From NCBI RefSeq assembly GCF_036588685.1, contig NC_086373.1, positions 55,621,164 to 55,685,163 on the forward strand: a stretch of DNA of 64,000 bases, read 5' to 3'. The position numbers were made by a program, and so were the translations under genes. The notes below the pieces were generated by a model. The model worked only from the letters and a program-made list of their open reading frames with translations, made no database searches and was not told the DNA's origin. Positions 1 to 11,384 of the stretch are shown here, in pieces. The stretch is from Mytilus trossulus (taxonomy: Eukaryota > Mollusca > Bivalvia > Mytilida > Mytilidae). The stretch's first letter is position 1, and every line of letters starts with the position of its first letter.

Positions 1-1185
1 CTAGTAGTTGTTTAGGTATCATATATTTATATTGTGACTAATTCTAAAGTTAATGGATTTCAATATGCACGTTCCCATATACCTGACATATATATTCTTA
101 TTCTATAACTCATAGCTAAACGATTTATTTTTCTTAATTAACATACATTTATGATCAAATGACACCATCCACTCGCCAAAAAACACCTCTATACTATAGT
201 TAGAAAACAATGACAGTCATTTGTCGGAAAAACTGCTACAAATGTTGTTATTAAACCTATCCTTGTCATAAATAATTAGTCGCGGTGTTTATTTGGTAAA
301 TTATGCTTATATGAACAAAAAAAGTAAAACGTGTTCTAAGGTTAACTTTCTTGTGTTTCATCATCATCTTGTGAATGCAGATACATATGAAATAATCATA
401 ATATTTTATGAAATCTATCATTTCATAATGGGGTTTCCAAAGACATGCACTTAGTCTAGTAAACCAGTTTGGATCTGAAATGATTATTTTGTAATAACAG
501 CCCTCAAAAGTGTGAATTATAAATCATTAAGTAATTTTCAGACCTTTGCTTAATTTTCAGGATTGTTCAGATAATTTGCTTGCAGTAAATAAGATCGGTT
601 CAGTCCATGTTCAGACGATTCAGTCATCTATACTATTAAACGAGAAGACCTCATTTTTTGTGTCGCTTCTTTTCCTTCCTCAATAAATTAATGATCATGC
701 CTCTGTGTTCTATAGGTTACATGTATAGTTGCATTTGTCATCCATTCTTATGATTAATCAAAGTTATTTGGGGAGAAAAACTACAAAATAGGTGTCCGGA
801 TATTGTTTCCGTCAGCAGACTGACTTTTAGTAATAGATAATACTTTCGGTTTTAAACATGCAAAAGAACAATCAATTGTATGATAGATTACAAAAATGAA
901 AAATAAATAAGCAAATCAGAGCGTTCTCCATATATCGCAAGAACCACAACTATTATTCTTACTTCGAGACAATTATTTTTCGCGTTTATCCACATGTAAA
1001 CTACGATTATACTACTATAATATATAAAGACTCTCTGTATTCTGTCTACGTTTTTTTATATATATATATATATTTACTATCTGAGGGATTATACCAGTTG
1101 CGTATAAATTAAAATAAGTAAAATATGTGAAAAGAAGAATGTGTCATAGTATACGGAAGCCACATCGGCACTATCATTTTTTTTA
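1..1185. other. AT-rich stretch, no gene seen
   Basis: No reading frame of note on either strand. A (TA)n run lies at about 1057-1072. Part of the segment (about 55-310) is distantly similar to about 6255-6485: both carry a CACCTGACA or ACCTGACA start and later a TAAATAATTAGTCGCG / TAAATAATAAGTCGCG block. This suggests an old shared repeat that I cannot name. Confidence 0.5.
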
Positions 1186-1189
1186 TTTT

Positions 1190-1411
1190 TAGTGGACCGT
1201 GAAATGGGATGCAATCTCTAATTTGGCATTCAAATTAAAAATATCATTTTATTAGGAACATATTAACAAGTTTCGAGTTGATTGGACTTCAGCTTCACCA
1301 AAACTACCTCGACAAAAACTTTAACCTGAAGCAGTACAGACGAACGGACGAACGAACGAACGGACGCACAGACTAGAAAATATAATGCCTATAAATGGGG
1401 CATAAAAATTT
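1190..1411 (+). repeat. Interspersed repeat family A (GGGGCATAA-ending)
   Basis: Non-coding repeat that begins near AGTGGACCGTGAAATGGG, passes through GTTGATTGGACTTC and AACTTTAACCTGAAG, then a GACG/GAACG-rich stretch, and ends at GGGGCATAAAAA. The same modules recur at about 4070-4325 (minus), 29268-29730 (plus) and as a fragment at about 63878-63935. The fixed end and the short-period repeat near the end would fit a SINE-like or LINE-tail repeat, but no internal Pol III promoter was identified. Confidence 0.75.
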
Positions 1412-1489
1412 ATTGTTGAAAGTTAAGGTAGTGATTTGGCCAAAATGAGAGTAGGGAAGAGGTTAGAGGGAGGCATGACTTCTTTTCCG

Positions 1490-1625
1490 GACGTCGCGAT
1501 CGGGATCGGGTGTTTTTAATCTCGGGATTTTTGGATAGATCCTTACGGTCCGGGAATATTTGTTATCGAATTTCGGGATGTCGGGATATGAATTTCGTTA
1601 AAGTACGCACCTCGGGATAACATGT
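1490..1625. repeat. Cluster of CGGGAT motifs
   Basis: CGGGAT or TCGGGA words occur several times at irregular spacing in about 130 bp, immediately before the palindromic element at 1632. No reading frame crosses it. It could be a decayed minisatellite; function unknown. Confidence 0.4.
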
Positions 1626-1631
1626 TTTTAA

Positions 1632-2434
1632 GGTCAAGGAACAGTAAATGGGCTATGTCGCAGATTTTGCTAAAAATTTGCATACAACCTTGGCTCGTTG
1701 AACTACAACTGAAAATCGAAAAAATAATACATTTATCTCTTTTATTATCTGAAAAATTGCAGATTGATTTCTTTTAATATGGGTGAATATTTGTATAGAA
1801 AGCACATAAAATCGGCGAAAAACCTTCTAAAATTTGTCTTAAAATCGCCAAATCTCTAATTCTACTCCATAGATTTTTCTTAAGAAAATATATATTGTTG
1901 ACACATAAATTTCTGTTTTAATGATATAAAATAATCATAGGGTCACCGACTTCGTTTTTTGTCTAATAATCAATTTGATACCTTGTTGGCAGTGAAAAAC
2001 GTCAAAAAACAACGTTTTACGGCCTGCAACGCGATAACGTTACGATTATTTCGACGTTTTGTTGGATTTTTTCACAAAGAACGCAACTTTGAATAATGTA
2101 TACCGTAAAAACGAAGTCAGTGACCCTATCTTTATTTTGCATCATTATAACGGGAATTTATCTATCAACAACATATAGTTTTTTAAGAAAAATCTATGGA
2201 GTAGAATTAGAGATTTTGCGATTTTAAGACAAATTTTAGAAGGGTTTTCGCCGATTTTATGTGCTTTCTATACAAATGTTCACCCATTTTGTAAGAATTC
2301 AAACAGTAATATTTCAAATGATAATTGAGATAAATACATTATTTTTTCGATTTTCAGTTGAAGTTCATCGAGCCAGAGTTGTATGCCAAATTTTACTGAA
2401 ATCTGTGACATAGCCCATTTACTGTCACTTGACC
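1632..2434. mobile_element. 803-bp near-palindromic element flanked by TTAA (copy 1)
   Basis: The two halves are inverted copies of each other. The left end GGTCAAGGAACAGTAAATGG is mirrored by a right end reading CCATTTACTGTCACTTGACC, and the arms can be followed about 300 bp inward to a GGGTCACCGACTTCG / CGAAGTCAGTGACCC pair around a non-palindromic centre at about 1955-2110. TTAA lies directly outside each end (1628-1631 and 2435-2438). No open frame is present, so it would have to be moved in trans. A second copy in reverse orientation is at 51245..52046. TTAA target duplication is the hallmark of piggyBac-type transposition, but the termini are not the usual piggyBac CCY, so the superfamily is an inference. 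Confidence 0.85.
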
Positions 2435-2438
2435 TTAA

Positions 2439-4063
2439 GCTAAGGATTTCTGTTTCAGTGGCCCTCCGACCACCCCTATGCAAGATTAAAATCCTACTAT
2501 TGGCATGTTAATAGGGCTATCAAAATCATATCACTGATGGATTGTACTAGAAGCATATTTTATTAGAATAATAATGGTCTATAAGCAGTTTCATTTATTT
2601 CATGTTTGAAATTTTTGATTTAATTTGACTTTTACCAAAAAATGCAGTGTTGCAAAGAGGAGGAATAATTGTGGTACAAGGCCAGAAACACGAAAATAAA
2701 TAAAATTAATAGAAAAGAGAAAAAAACGGACTTTGAAAAAGGGAGAAGGTTTTTGATACTTTATATGAAATTCCCCAGACATAATATCTTTTACAAAAAA
2801 ATCATCCTACAACAGGTTACAAGCTGTATATGCCCCGCGATTTCGCGGTTGTGTTCTAATTGTTTTAAAACCTGTGCTAAAACATATGCATATCACCACC
2901 ATATTAAATTGTCTACACAGCAACTGACCAGTACTGAGTATATCGCAAGCAAATTTTCTGAAGGGTACCAATGCTATAACGAAGTGGATAAGTCCGATAA
3001 AATGTCTGTAAACTAAAATTGACTCAACATGACCGTTTAAATCTTTCATTCATGTTCTAGTGATGTACATCAGATATATGAATTCTTGTCCAAGTAATAC
3101 ATTATCCAAGGTAGTACGGGTGTCTTTCGCCATCTTAGACTGTAAAAAACAGAGAATATAAGGTAAAGATTTTCAATCAAGTTCAAGTGTAGATTATTTT
3201 TGATTAATTTTTAATGTTTTCTAATTTACATTTAAAGGGAGGTAACTCTGAATTTTTCTACTTCGTACTTGAGCCAACAACAAAAAAAACGCACAGTGAC
3301 ATATCTTTTCTTTTAAAATTCTCAAAGCATTTTCTAACAGCTATCTTCTCGAATTTTATTTTACAATTCTATCATTTAGTTTAGCTTCTTATCACATTAT
3401 GATGATTGTTTCCTATATAATCCATACCAAAAGTGTCATTTTGTAACAAACTATAATTTTTTTTTAAATTTTGAACATATATCAATATGTACTAGGTTTT
3501 AGCAAAGTATATACAAGTTCTATAATTTTTAATTAAGACTCAAATACCACCTGAAATAAAAAAAAAATCTCTATATATTGACAAAATGCAAATTTAAGAT
3601 GCAGAGTAAATTGAGAATATTGAGAACACAGACTTTTGTGGCAGTTTTAATGTTTGTAATCATATTTTTCTAGAATCATACGCCTATAATTTTCCAACAA
3701 CTTAATCATAATTATGAGTAATGTCTGTATAATTTACTGAAATTACAGAACAAAATAATTAAAGAGCTGACAACTGAAGTGATGTTTCAAATACAATCAT
3801 CTTTTTTATATTTGTACAAAGAAAGAACCTGCAAATAATTGTTAATTGACGTCTAAATGAATACATGATGCACATTATTGAAAACTTGAGACTTTTTGAT
3901 GCAACTATTTAATTGCATGTATGTGGTATTTGGTAAAAAACAATAAAAGTGATTTGTGGACATCTGTTTAATCATTCATACGAATCGACACTCTTTAGAC
4001 TAAATCTGATAATGATTACCGTCACAAACTCATACATTTAAAACATAACCCTTCACGGCATCG
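2439..4063. other. No gene seen; AT-rich
   Basis: The longest frame (2669-3016, plus) shows no recognisable protein and overlaps an equally long opposite-strand frame, so I do not call it. A compact hairpin CCGCGATTTCGCGG sits at about 2834-2847. Otherwise unremarkable. Confidence 0.5.
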
Positions 4064-4069
4064 TCAATT

Positions 4070-4325
4070 TGTATGCCCCTTTTATAGGCATTACGTTTTC
4101 TGGTCTGTGCGTCCATTCGTCCGTCTATTCGTTCGTTCATCGGTTCGTGTTCGTTCGTCTATTTGTCCCGCATTAGGTTAAAGTTTTTGATGAAATTGAA
4201 GTCCGATCAACTTGAAACTTAGTATACATAATCCTTATGATATTGATAGGATCTTTCTTATTTTAATGCCAAATTAGAGTTTTAACCCCAATTTTTAAGA
4301 TGTAGGGAATTTTCTCAACATTTCG
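4070..4325 (-). repeat. Interspersed repeat family A, minus-strand copy
   Basis: Reverse complement of the family A repeat. It starts near TATGCCCCTTTTATAGGCATT, runs through a CGTCCATTCGTCCGTC stretch and AGTCCGATCAACTTGAAACTT, and ends before the unique AT-rich sequence at about 4325. Confidence 0.75.
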
Positions 4326-4504
4326 GTGCTATTGTAAATTTAAGTGCAACAAACTTTATGTGTCCTCCATTCGTATCCTATTATACACATTAATTCCTAC
4401 AAGACAGAAATAGGTGGTTGTATAAGCTACAAAAACCTGATCATATTATTTTTTATTTCTCTGTAATCAAAACTATTGCAATCGAGGAGGGTGTTTCAGC
4501 ACCT

Positions 4505-4660
4505 TTTTGCTTTTTCATACACGTTATTGCTATGTTGTGTCATGTGTACTATTGTTTTTCTGTTTGTCTTTTTTATTTTTAGCCATGGCGTTGTCAGTTT
4601 GTTTTAGATTTATGAGTTTGACTGTCCCTTTGGTATCTTTCGTCCCTCTTTTATTGGCGA
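4505..4660 (+). repeat. Solo 3' tail of the Penelope-like element
   Basis: Closely matches the 3' tail of the element at 17060..18795 (TATGTTGTGTCATGTGTACT ... GCCATGGCGTTGTCAG ... TTTGGTATCTTTCGTCCCTC) but has no reverse-transcriptase sequence upstream. It reads as a severely 5'-truncated insertion. A 66-residue frame across it is only a by-product of the tail. Confidence 0.8.
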
Positions 4661-4689
4661 ATGACTTTCTTTATCAGAAGACAATAACA

Positions 4690-5670
4690 ACCAAAACCAA
4701 GGAGTAAAATCTTCAACACATGCTTGATACTTGTGAGTTCCACTGTAGCCTACATAACAGTCACTGTAGTCTATACTGTTGTTACTCTAGTATATACAAT
4801 TAAGAGAATTGCTGTATTCTTGATATATTTTGACTGATTTCTTTTTATGTTCATTCTATGGATTATTCGTAAGAACAGTGCATTTACCTTAAATCTGGTG
4901 CCAAAGTGACGATTGTTGGTTTTTTACATTTAATTAGTAGCCTCGGAATATTTATGTTTTTTTTTAATACATGTGGGCATCATTTATCATAGTTCACTGA
5001 AGTTGTATCCAATTATTAATTCGAATGCTATGTGGGTTTTTACACAGAACCAAGTACGAATTGGACATTTGTCAGATTTAAAATAGCTTTTTTTTCCGGT
5101 ATATTAAGCAATGAGAAGAGTTGGTGTTTGGTTTCTTCTAGAGTTATACAGCCTTTACTCTTATCTTAGTGAGCAAGAGGAATAACTTTTTTGTGTCGTA
5201 CTTAATCAACTACAACTCTCATTTCATTAGTAAGACTACAATTGATAGGACGTCGAACTTCACGTCAACCACTGTTTTTCAGGCACAAATAGTATATGCC
5301 TTACCACAGCTAAGGATTTATGCAATTTGACGAAATTTGTTTTAGAACTTGCTCAGATGATTTCCCAATGGCAATATAGAAAATTTTCAATACTAGTTAT
5401 AACTCATATTTTATCATATATATATATATCTGACAATTCATTGTGTCTGTATTCTTGTTTTCATACATGTGTACAGTGTGTCCAAATAATTGTTTCATAA
5501 CGCCTTAATTGCCAGGCAGATTATCTCAACTTGCTTTACATATCTCTAATGGTCAATCCTAATTTGGTTATCTAATGATCAGATTAGTTCAATGTATTTG
5601 TAATTTATTTCCAATTCCAGGTTAGTAGTAGATGTAAATAGAGAAAAATAAGTGTTATAATCTCAATTTT
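4690..5670. other. No gene seen
   Basis: AT-rich sequence with a short TA run at about 5416-5430. I found no recognisable repeat family or coding frame. Confidence 0.5.
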
Positions 5671-5679
5671 ATTATCGTC

Positions 5680-6060
5680 AGTAGTTAACAAAATAATTAT
5701 ACACAAGCCATTTAACATTGAAGTAAATAATCACTGTTATCACAAAAGTAATCAAAGGTGCCAGGCTTATAATTTGCGTCATAAGACTCATCCGTGACGC
5801 CCAGATAAAAACAGTTATCAAGCCAAACAAGTACAATGTTGAAGAGTATTGAAGACTAAAAATTCCAAAAAGTTGTTCCAAAAACAGCTTAGGTAATACA
5901 TGCCTGGTACGCGCGTTTCGTCTTCATAAGACTCATCAGTGACACTTGGATCAAAATAGTTATCAAACCAAACCGGTACAAAGTTGAAGAGCATGAGGAC
6001 CTAACATTTTAAAAAAGGTTGTGCCAAATACGGCTTAGGTTATTGATGCCTTGGATAAAA
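5680..6060 (-). repeat. Repeat family C (CGCGCGTTTCGTC), two partial units
   Basis: Two reverse-oriented partial units can be aligned: ATAAGACTCATCCGTGAC at 5781 and ATAAGACTCATCAGTGAC at 5926, about 145 bp apart. The wording matches the plus-strand copy at 53158-53540 (GTCACTGATGAGTCTTATG, ACGAAACGCGCGT, TGGTACTTTTGATAACT). The family occurs tandemly, as short non-autonomous elements with end-to-end amplification do. The parent element is not identified. Confidence 0.75.
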
Positions 6061-6830
6061 AAAAATCCTTAGTATTTCGAAATGTGCATACTTTTGTGAA
6101 TAGTAAATTATACAATATACAAAAGTTTTCAAAATCATAAAATCTTCATAGCTGAATAACACCATTTTTGTCTGTATATGCATCGAAGATAAAACATTGA
6201 TATCTTATTCAGAAAATTAGATGTACAATATATTTTCTAAATATAATACTTATTGTCCGTACTTACCCATACACCTGACACTTTTTCTAGATTTCAGTGT
6301 TACACGATTGTTCTTTTTTTATTATTATTATGATAATGATTAATTTACACACACATATATATCAATATAAGCGTAAAAGTTAGAAGACAAAGAAACAAGT
6401 TTGTCAGAGAACCTTGCAAGCATGGCAAAGAACCAATCCTTTCTATAAATAATAAGTCGCGCTGATTGGTTAAAAGTCCCGACCAGGACAAATTTAATTA
6501 AAACTTGTAGGTTTTCATATTTAAGTTTCTGTTGAATGTGTCTTTTTCATTCTCTGTATACAAATACATGTTTTTGAATATCTGTGTTTTTGCAACCAAA
6601 CATTTTTTGATTTTGGCATAAAAGAAACAACCACGTATCTCGGACTTGACCATGTCGTATGAGTGTGACTAAAAGAACAAGTGAAGTATTATAAATTTGC
6701 ATTGTAACATATTTCTAAGAACTAATGGGTTTACTTTTCTGACAGTTCTAAAAGACGATGTGAAATACACAAAAAAAACAATTCAAGACTAGATGCATAC
6801 TTAAAACAACGGATAATTAAAAAAATATAA
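6061..6830. other. No gene seen
   Basis: AT-rich, no coding frame. The part from about 6255 to 6485 is distantly similar to about 55-310 of the window. Confidence 0.5.
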
Positions 6831-6835
6831 AGTAA

Positions 6836-6890
6836 GAAGATATGGATGATAATCAACAACACAACTCTCCATCAGAGACCAAATGACATT
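6836..6890 (-). repeat. Fragment of repeat family B
   Basis: Short piece reading AACACAACTCTCCATCAGAG followed by ACCAAATGACA. This is the reverse complement of the 3' end of the abundant mussel-type repeat that ends TTGTCTCATTGGCAATCATA. Confidence 0.6.
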
Positions 6891-6894
6891 TAAA

Positions 6895-7583
6895 TTACGT
6901 TTTTTTGGTAAAATTTAATGAACCATAAATATACTTATTCATGACAGGTCTTAAAATCATCTCTATTATAAACTATTCGTAATAACATAGGTATGACATT
7001 TTTTATAAATCATTCATTCTTCAGTCTGTTTTCATTTTGAGTCATAAAATGTAAACTGTGACCGAAAGTGAAGATCACGAACCAATCATCTATAGACACA
7101 AATATATCATATCTTCGTCTGTTTTATCGTTTGTGACGTCTAAATATACATTTATTCACCCAAGGTGTCTAGTCTTTGTTTTTGAAGGACGTTGAGAGAG
7201 AAATGCTGACGTCGTTTAGAGAACATGACAGTTGGCTATAGCAATACCATTTCATAACATAATTATAAATCCCAATGATAGATGAATATAAATGTATAAC
7301 TTCTGTGTGCTTTAACAAGGTGTTGATTAATTTAGTGTCTTTCTTCAATTATAGACGTTTTGAAAAAATGTTCCAATTACTTTGTCTGTTGTTCTGACAT
7401 TCAATTAATTTTTTTCTCCCTAAAGACGGGAAAATATATAATCGATTTACATTAATAATCGCGATAATATATAACATTGAAAGCAACAAGTTAGAACTTA
7501 CGTATTGAGAAAACAATTTTGAGAAAGAAAATAAAATGGTTATTCAATATGAAAAAAGACAACGATCTCTTAAACACAAACAC
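6895..7583. other. No gene seen
   Basis: AT-rich sequence without a frame or repeat that I recognise. It leads up to the target-site duplication of the element at 7589. Confidence 0.5.
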
Positions 7584-7588
7584 AATTA

Positions 7589-8039
7589 GGTCCGAGAACA
7601 CAATTAATTCGTAGTGCATTTCTTTTAGAACATAAATGAAAATTAAAAAAATCCCACCTGCGCTTTCTCAATGAAATTTTCTCAGTGTGTTGTACTACTT
7701 TTGGGACAAATTATATCAAAATTATAGAAAACTTCATCGTCTCTAACTCAAAATATGGACAATTTTATCTTTAGGGCGACTTGAAATCTTTTGACAGCTT
7801 CCGAAGTGCTATTTTTCAACCTTTTTCACCTGGACCAAATCACTACTTTCCTTTAAAATTCTGGACCCAAATCTTTTTTAGAGTGTAATTTAACCCCCCT
7901 TCTTACAATTTGAGGCATTAAACATGGAGAAATAAATTTGGAAGGGGTATAAAAATGAATGGCAAGTAACCCACTGTTAACACTAGGGACTATATTCGTG
8001 AACAACGAAAATCAAGGACGACAATTGTGGTCTCGGACC
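7589..8039 (+). repeat. Left 451-bp terminal direct repeat
   Basis: Begins GGTCCGAGAACACAATT and ends AATTGTGGTCTCGGACC, so its own ends form a 17-bp inverted repeat with one mismatch. No mismatch to the right copy was found when read side by side. Confidence 0.9.
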
Positions 8040-9336
8040 TAATAGGATAGAAAGAGTTGACAAATCTTAAAAAAACTTGGTATGACCAAAGCTTAATAAA
8101 TTATAACACTATTTGAAAAGTTTCATAACAATAGGATATATATTATAGACAATATGTTAAATTCTATACTCATCTTTGCGTGTTAAATTTTGACGTTAAA
8201 ATTGAAAAATTTCAACTATTAACATGTTGGGCTTTAAAAATTAAAATATTGCAAATAACTTCTTTTTAAATGCCTTAATATATCATTTATTATGTACTAA
8301 AAGCAATAGAGTACTCATTTGATTGATCAGACTTAGCATAATTATTCAAAAGTCAAATTTATATCAGCCTAGGCCTAAAAACTGAGGTTTTTCAATGAAA
8401 GGGTGCCTTACATGAAGATGTAATATTTTCCAGCAATTTTAAATTTGTGAAGATTTTTGGTTATAAATAATCCTTACATATGTATTGAATGTACTTTAAA
8501 TGGAAAGAAAAGTTACAAATAACACATCATATTAGTTTAAAAGGGTCTTAAGCCAAGTAAGACTGGAAAAAAATAAGGGTCAATTTAGGCCGTGCCACAT
8601 ATTTACATTAAAAAATGCATATTGATGCTATAAGAAATAAAAAATTGTGTCTATTTTATCATTTCTATACTCATGTGACATGATACAACAAATCTGAGCA
8701 CAGAAAGGCTCTTGTAATTAACTCTTCTTGCAGACAGTATGGTCTGATACAAAGATTTCTGACTTTTTAGTGAAAAACTTGAATGCAATTTTAGTCTCAA
8801 CAGGCTTCTATTTAAACCACTTGCTATCCTACAGAAGAAAAGAAAGATATTATGTGAAATGGAACAGGTACAATAGACATTGTAAAGTGCTTTTGGTACA
8901 AATTTAGTGAGGTTTTTATTGTGGACTTCAAATTTTATGTACCATGAACACCACTTTTGACTTCATCCAAACAGGGCGTTAGACAAGGGTCATTTATACA
9001 ACACATTTTGCACATATTGTCTGAGATAATCTTCTTTTCTGAAGATTCTGAGTTCATAAACAAGTAAAAGAACTAGATAAAGGCATAGAAACACAAGTAT
9101 TGACACATGAAAACCTGTCAGATAGATAGTCAGGATGCCCTGTATGCATCAATATTGAAAAAGCCTAAAAATGCCTATTTTAACCATAAAATGACAAAAT
9201 TGGTCAATTTTGAAGAAATTCTATACAATAAATGTGTAAATCCTTTAGTTTCATGATATTTGACAAATTGAAACCACCAAATCATTTAGGGAAGTTGCCA
9301 AAGTACAGATTCTTTATTTACAGACTTCACCTTTTA
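8040..9336. other. Interior of the terminal-direct-repeat element, non-coding
   Basis: 1297 bp, AT-rich, no open frame of note on either strand and no recognisable gag, protease, reverse transcriptase or transposase. The sequence after the left repeat (TAATAGGATAGAAAGAG) does not look like a tRNA-complementary primer site. Confidence 0.7.
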
Positions 9337-9787
9337 GGTCCGAGAACACAATTAATTCGTAGTGCATTTCTTTTAGAACATAAATGAAAATTAAAAAAAT
9401 CCCACCTGCGCTTTCTCAATGAAATTTTCTCAGTGTGTTGTACTACTTTTGGGACAAATTATATCAAAATTATAGAAAACTTCATCGTCTCTAACTCAAA
9501 ATATGGACAATTTTATCTTTAGGGCGACTTGAAATCTTTTGACAGCTTCCGAAGTGCTATTTTTCAACCTTTTTCACCTGGACCAAATCACTACTTTCCT
9601 TTAAAATTCTGGACCCAAATCTTTTTTAGAGTGTAATTTAACCCCCCTTCTTACAATTTGAGGCATTAAACATGGAGAAATAAATTTGGAAGGGGTATAA
9701 AAATGAATGGCAAGTAACCCACTGTTAACACTAGGGACTATATTCGTGAACAACGAAAATCAAGGACGACAATTGTGGTCTCGGACC
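9337..9787 (+). repeat. Right 451-bp terminal direct repeat
   Basis: Same length and, as read, same sequence as 7589-8039, followed directly by the AATTA duplication. Confidence 0.9.
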
Positions 9788-9792
9788 AATTA

Positions 9793-10465
9793 CTGGTATG
9801 AAATAATCAGAATCAACATTCATGGCGAGAAAACACTTTAATAATATATACATGTATATTGAAATTGAACTGTGTTATATACCAATGATAAAAATTTTAC
9901 TTTCTCGATCTAGATCTGTACATGTAATTATGTTTCTTTACGAAAATAATATCACATAGACGCTCAAAACTAAATACCAAGTATCTGAAGTGGTTCCAAT
10001 GTATGATAGTAATGATGTGTAATCAGAACTGTACATACATTGAAGCTCAATCTTAAACATAAGAAAAACGACTATACTTCCAGATATATATAAATGTGTG
10101 TATATGTGTGCAAAAAAAACAACCTTTCCTGTTCAAAATAAAAAAAACAAATCATTTACAACAAATAAGATATTTAAGTGTACAAAACGGTGTATCTGTA
10201 CAAAAATGCTGTATATGTTAATAACATTCAGGATACTTACATTAAAGAGTTGAACAGCAAAAACTCTAACATGCTGTTACAAGTAAAAGTGACCATTTAA
10301 TGTCAAGTATTTACTGTTATATATATTTTAGAATATTTTTATCCTTATTTTAATCAAATATAAAAAGAAAAGACATAAAATAAACCAAAGTCAGTACGCA
10401 ACACGTAAAAAGTAAAATCGGAACGATAAAAAAAAATCCCAGGAAAATTCAAAACTGGATGTCAG
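9793..10465. other. No gene seen
   Basis: AT-rich sequence with short A runs and TATATA words; nothing recognisable. Confidence 0.5.
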
Positions 10466-10467
10466 TA

Positions 10468-10545
10468 ATTAAATGGCAAAATCAAAATCATAACCACATC
10501 AAAAGGCAGGATAACAACTGTCATATTCCTGACCGGAAGCTTTAT
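10468..10545 (+). repeat. Fragment of repeat family E
   Basis: Carries GGATAACAACTGTCATATTC followed by CTGAC. This is the same family as about 12418-12505 and, in reverse, the insertion at 17706-17905. Confidence 0.65.
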
Positions 10546-10659
10546 CTACTGGAGTATTGGCAACGTTTTTACGCCACTGATACCGCCCATATGGCAGCAG
10601 AAAATAAATGAGAATATTCCGTGGGCACAACTGTTTTCTTATACAAAAAATAAAGAAAA

Positions 10660-10735
10660 GATGTGGTATGATTGCCAATGAGACAACTCTCCACAAGAGA
10701 CCAAATTCTGATATTTCTTAAATTCCTACAGCTAC
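10660..10735 (-). repeat. Repeat family B, minus-strand end
   Basis: GATGTGGTATGATTGCCAAT followed by GAGACAACTCTCCACAAGAG: the reverse complement of the family B 3' end, with a short A-rich stretch before it. Confidence 0.8.
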
Positions 10736-10754
10736 ACAATACGTTTTCATCGTT

Positions 10755-10935
10755 AAACATTGATGCAGCTAACAATGCATGATTGTTGACTGAACTTCAT
10801 TCAGCTATCTTAGTAAATCTGCATGCAGCTATTTATCGACGAACCTGCATGCAGCTACACAGCACCTCATGCTTGATAAAGTTCAGACATATACATTACA
10901 CTTATGTATGGGTGAACCTTTCCGCAGCTACGCTC
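10755..10935. repeat. Degenerate GCAGCTA-containing repeat
   Basis: Words such as TGCATGCAGCTA, TTCAGCTA and CGCAGCTA recur at roughly 25-45-bp spacing, interleaved with GAACCT or GAACTT. This looks like a decayed minisatellite of low copy number. Confidence 0.5.
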
Positions 10936-11104
10936 AGACATAAATGTTGAACATAAAAAAATATAATGTGTTTATGTTAAAGAAATGAAAACAATTTATG
11001 ACAGCATTATATAAATGCATTCAATTTACTTGATAGTTGTATTATATTTTTTATATGTTTACATTCAAAATACACTCACGCAAGCTTAGAAAGTTATGCA
11101 TAAC

Positions 11105-11310
11105 AAGTGTATGGCAGATAGTTTTGCTCACACCGAACAACAAGCTATAAAAGGCACTAAAATTACTAGCGTAAAACCATTCAAACGGAAAACCAACGGT
11201 CTAACCTATATAAAAAACGAAAAACGAGAAACACGTATAAATAACATTAACAAACGACAACTACTGTACATCAGATTCCTGACTTAGGACAGGTGCAAAG
11301 ATATACAGCG
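11105..11310 (-). repeat. Repeat family B, 5' part, minus strand
   Basis: Contains TATAAAAGGCACTAAAATTA, CCATTCAAACGGAAAACCAA and CCTGACTTAGGACAGGTGCA. These are reverse complements of the modules seen in the plus-strand copy at 18800-19095. Confidence 0.7.
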
Positions 11311-11384
11311 GGATTAATTGTTTTAGTGGTATCAAAGCACGTTTCTTGACGGAAAAATATTTGGTCTACCATGTTTTTTTCACA

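Larger units (their letters stand above)
7589..9787. mobile_element. 2.2-kb non-coding element with terminal direct repeats and 5-bp TSD
   Basis: Two 451-bp direct repeats (7589-8039 and 9337-9787) that read as identical bound a 1297-bp interior. AATTA at 7584-7588 and again at 9788-9792 is a perfect 5-bp duplication outside the outer ends only; the inner borders have no such pair. This is the geometry of an LTR retrotransposon insertion. However, the repeats begin GGTCC and end GGACC rather than TG...CA, and I see no primer-binding site after the first repeat and no polypurine tract before the second. There is no coding frame, so it would be a non-autonomous (TRIM/LARD-like) element, or alternatively a composite of two identical inverted-repeat elements mobilised together. 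Identity of the repeats implies a recent insertion. Confidence 0.88.

Noticed and set aside
1057..1072. TA-rich runs as promoters
   Set aside because: Simple repeats are common in this AT-rich window and no transcript evidence or downstream gene is present.
2834..2847. CCGCGATTTCGCGG hairpin as a regulatory site
   Set aside because: Too short and isolated, with no gene nearby.
7589..9787. Ordinary Ty3/gypsy or Steamer-like LTR retrotransposon
   Set aside because: No gag-pol coding, ends are not TG...CA, and no primer-binding site or polypurine tract was seen.
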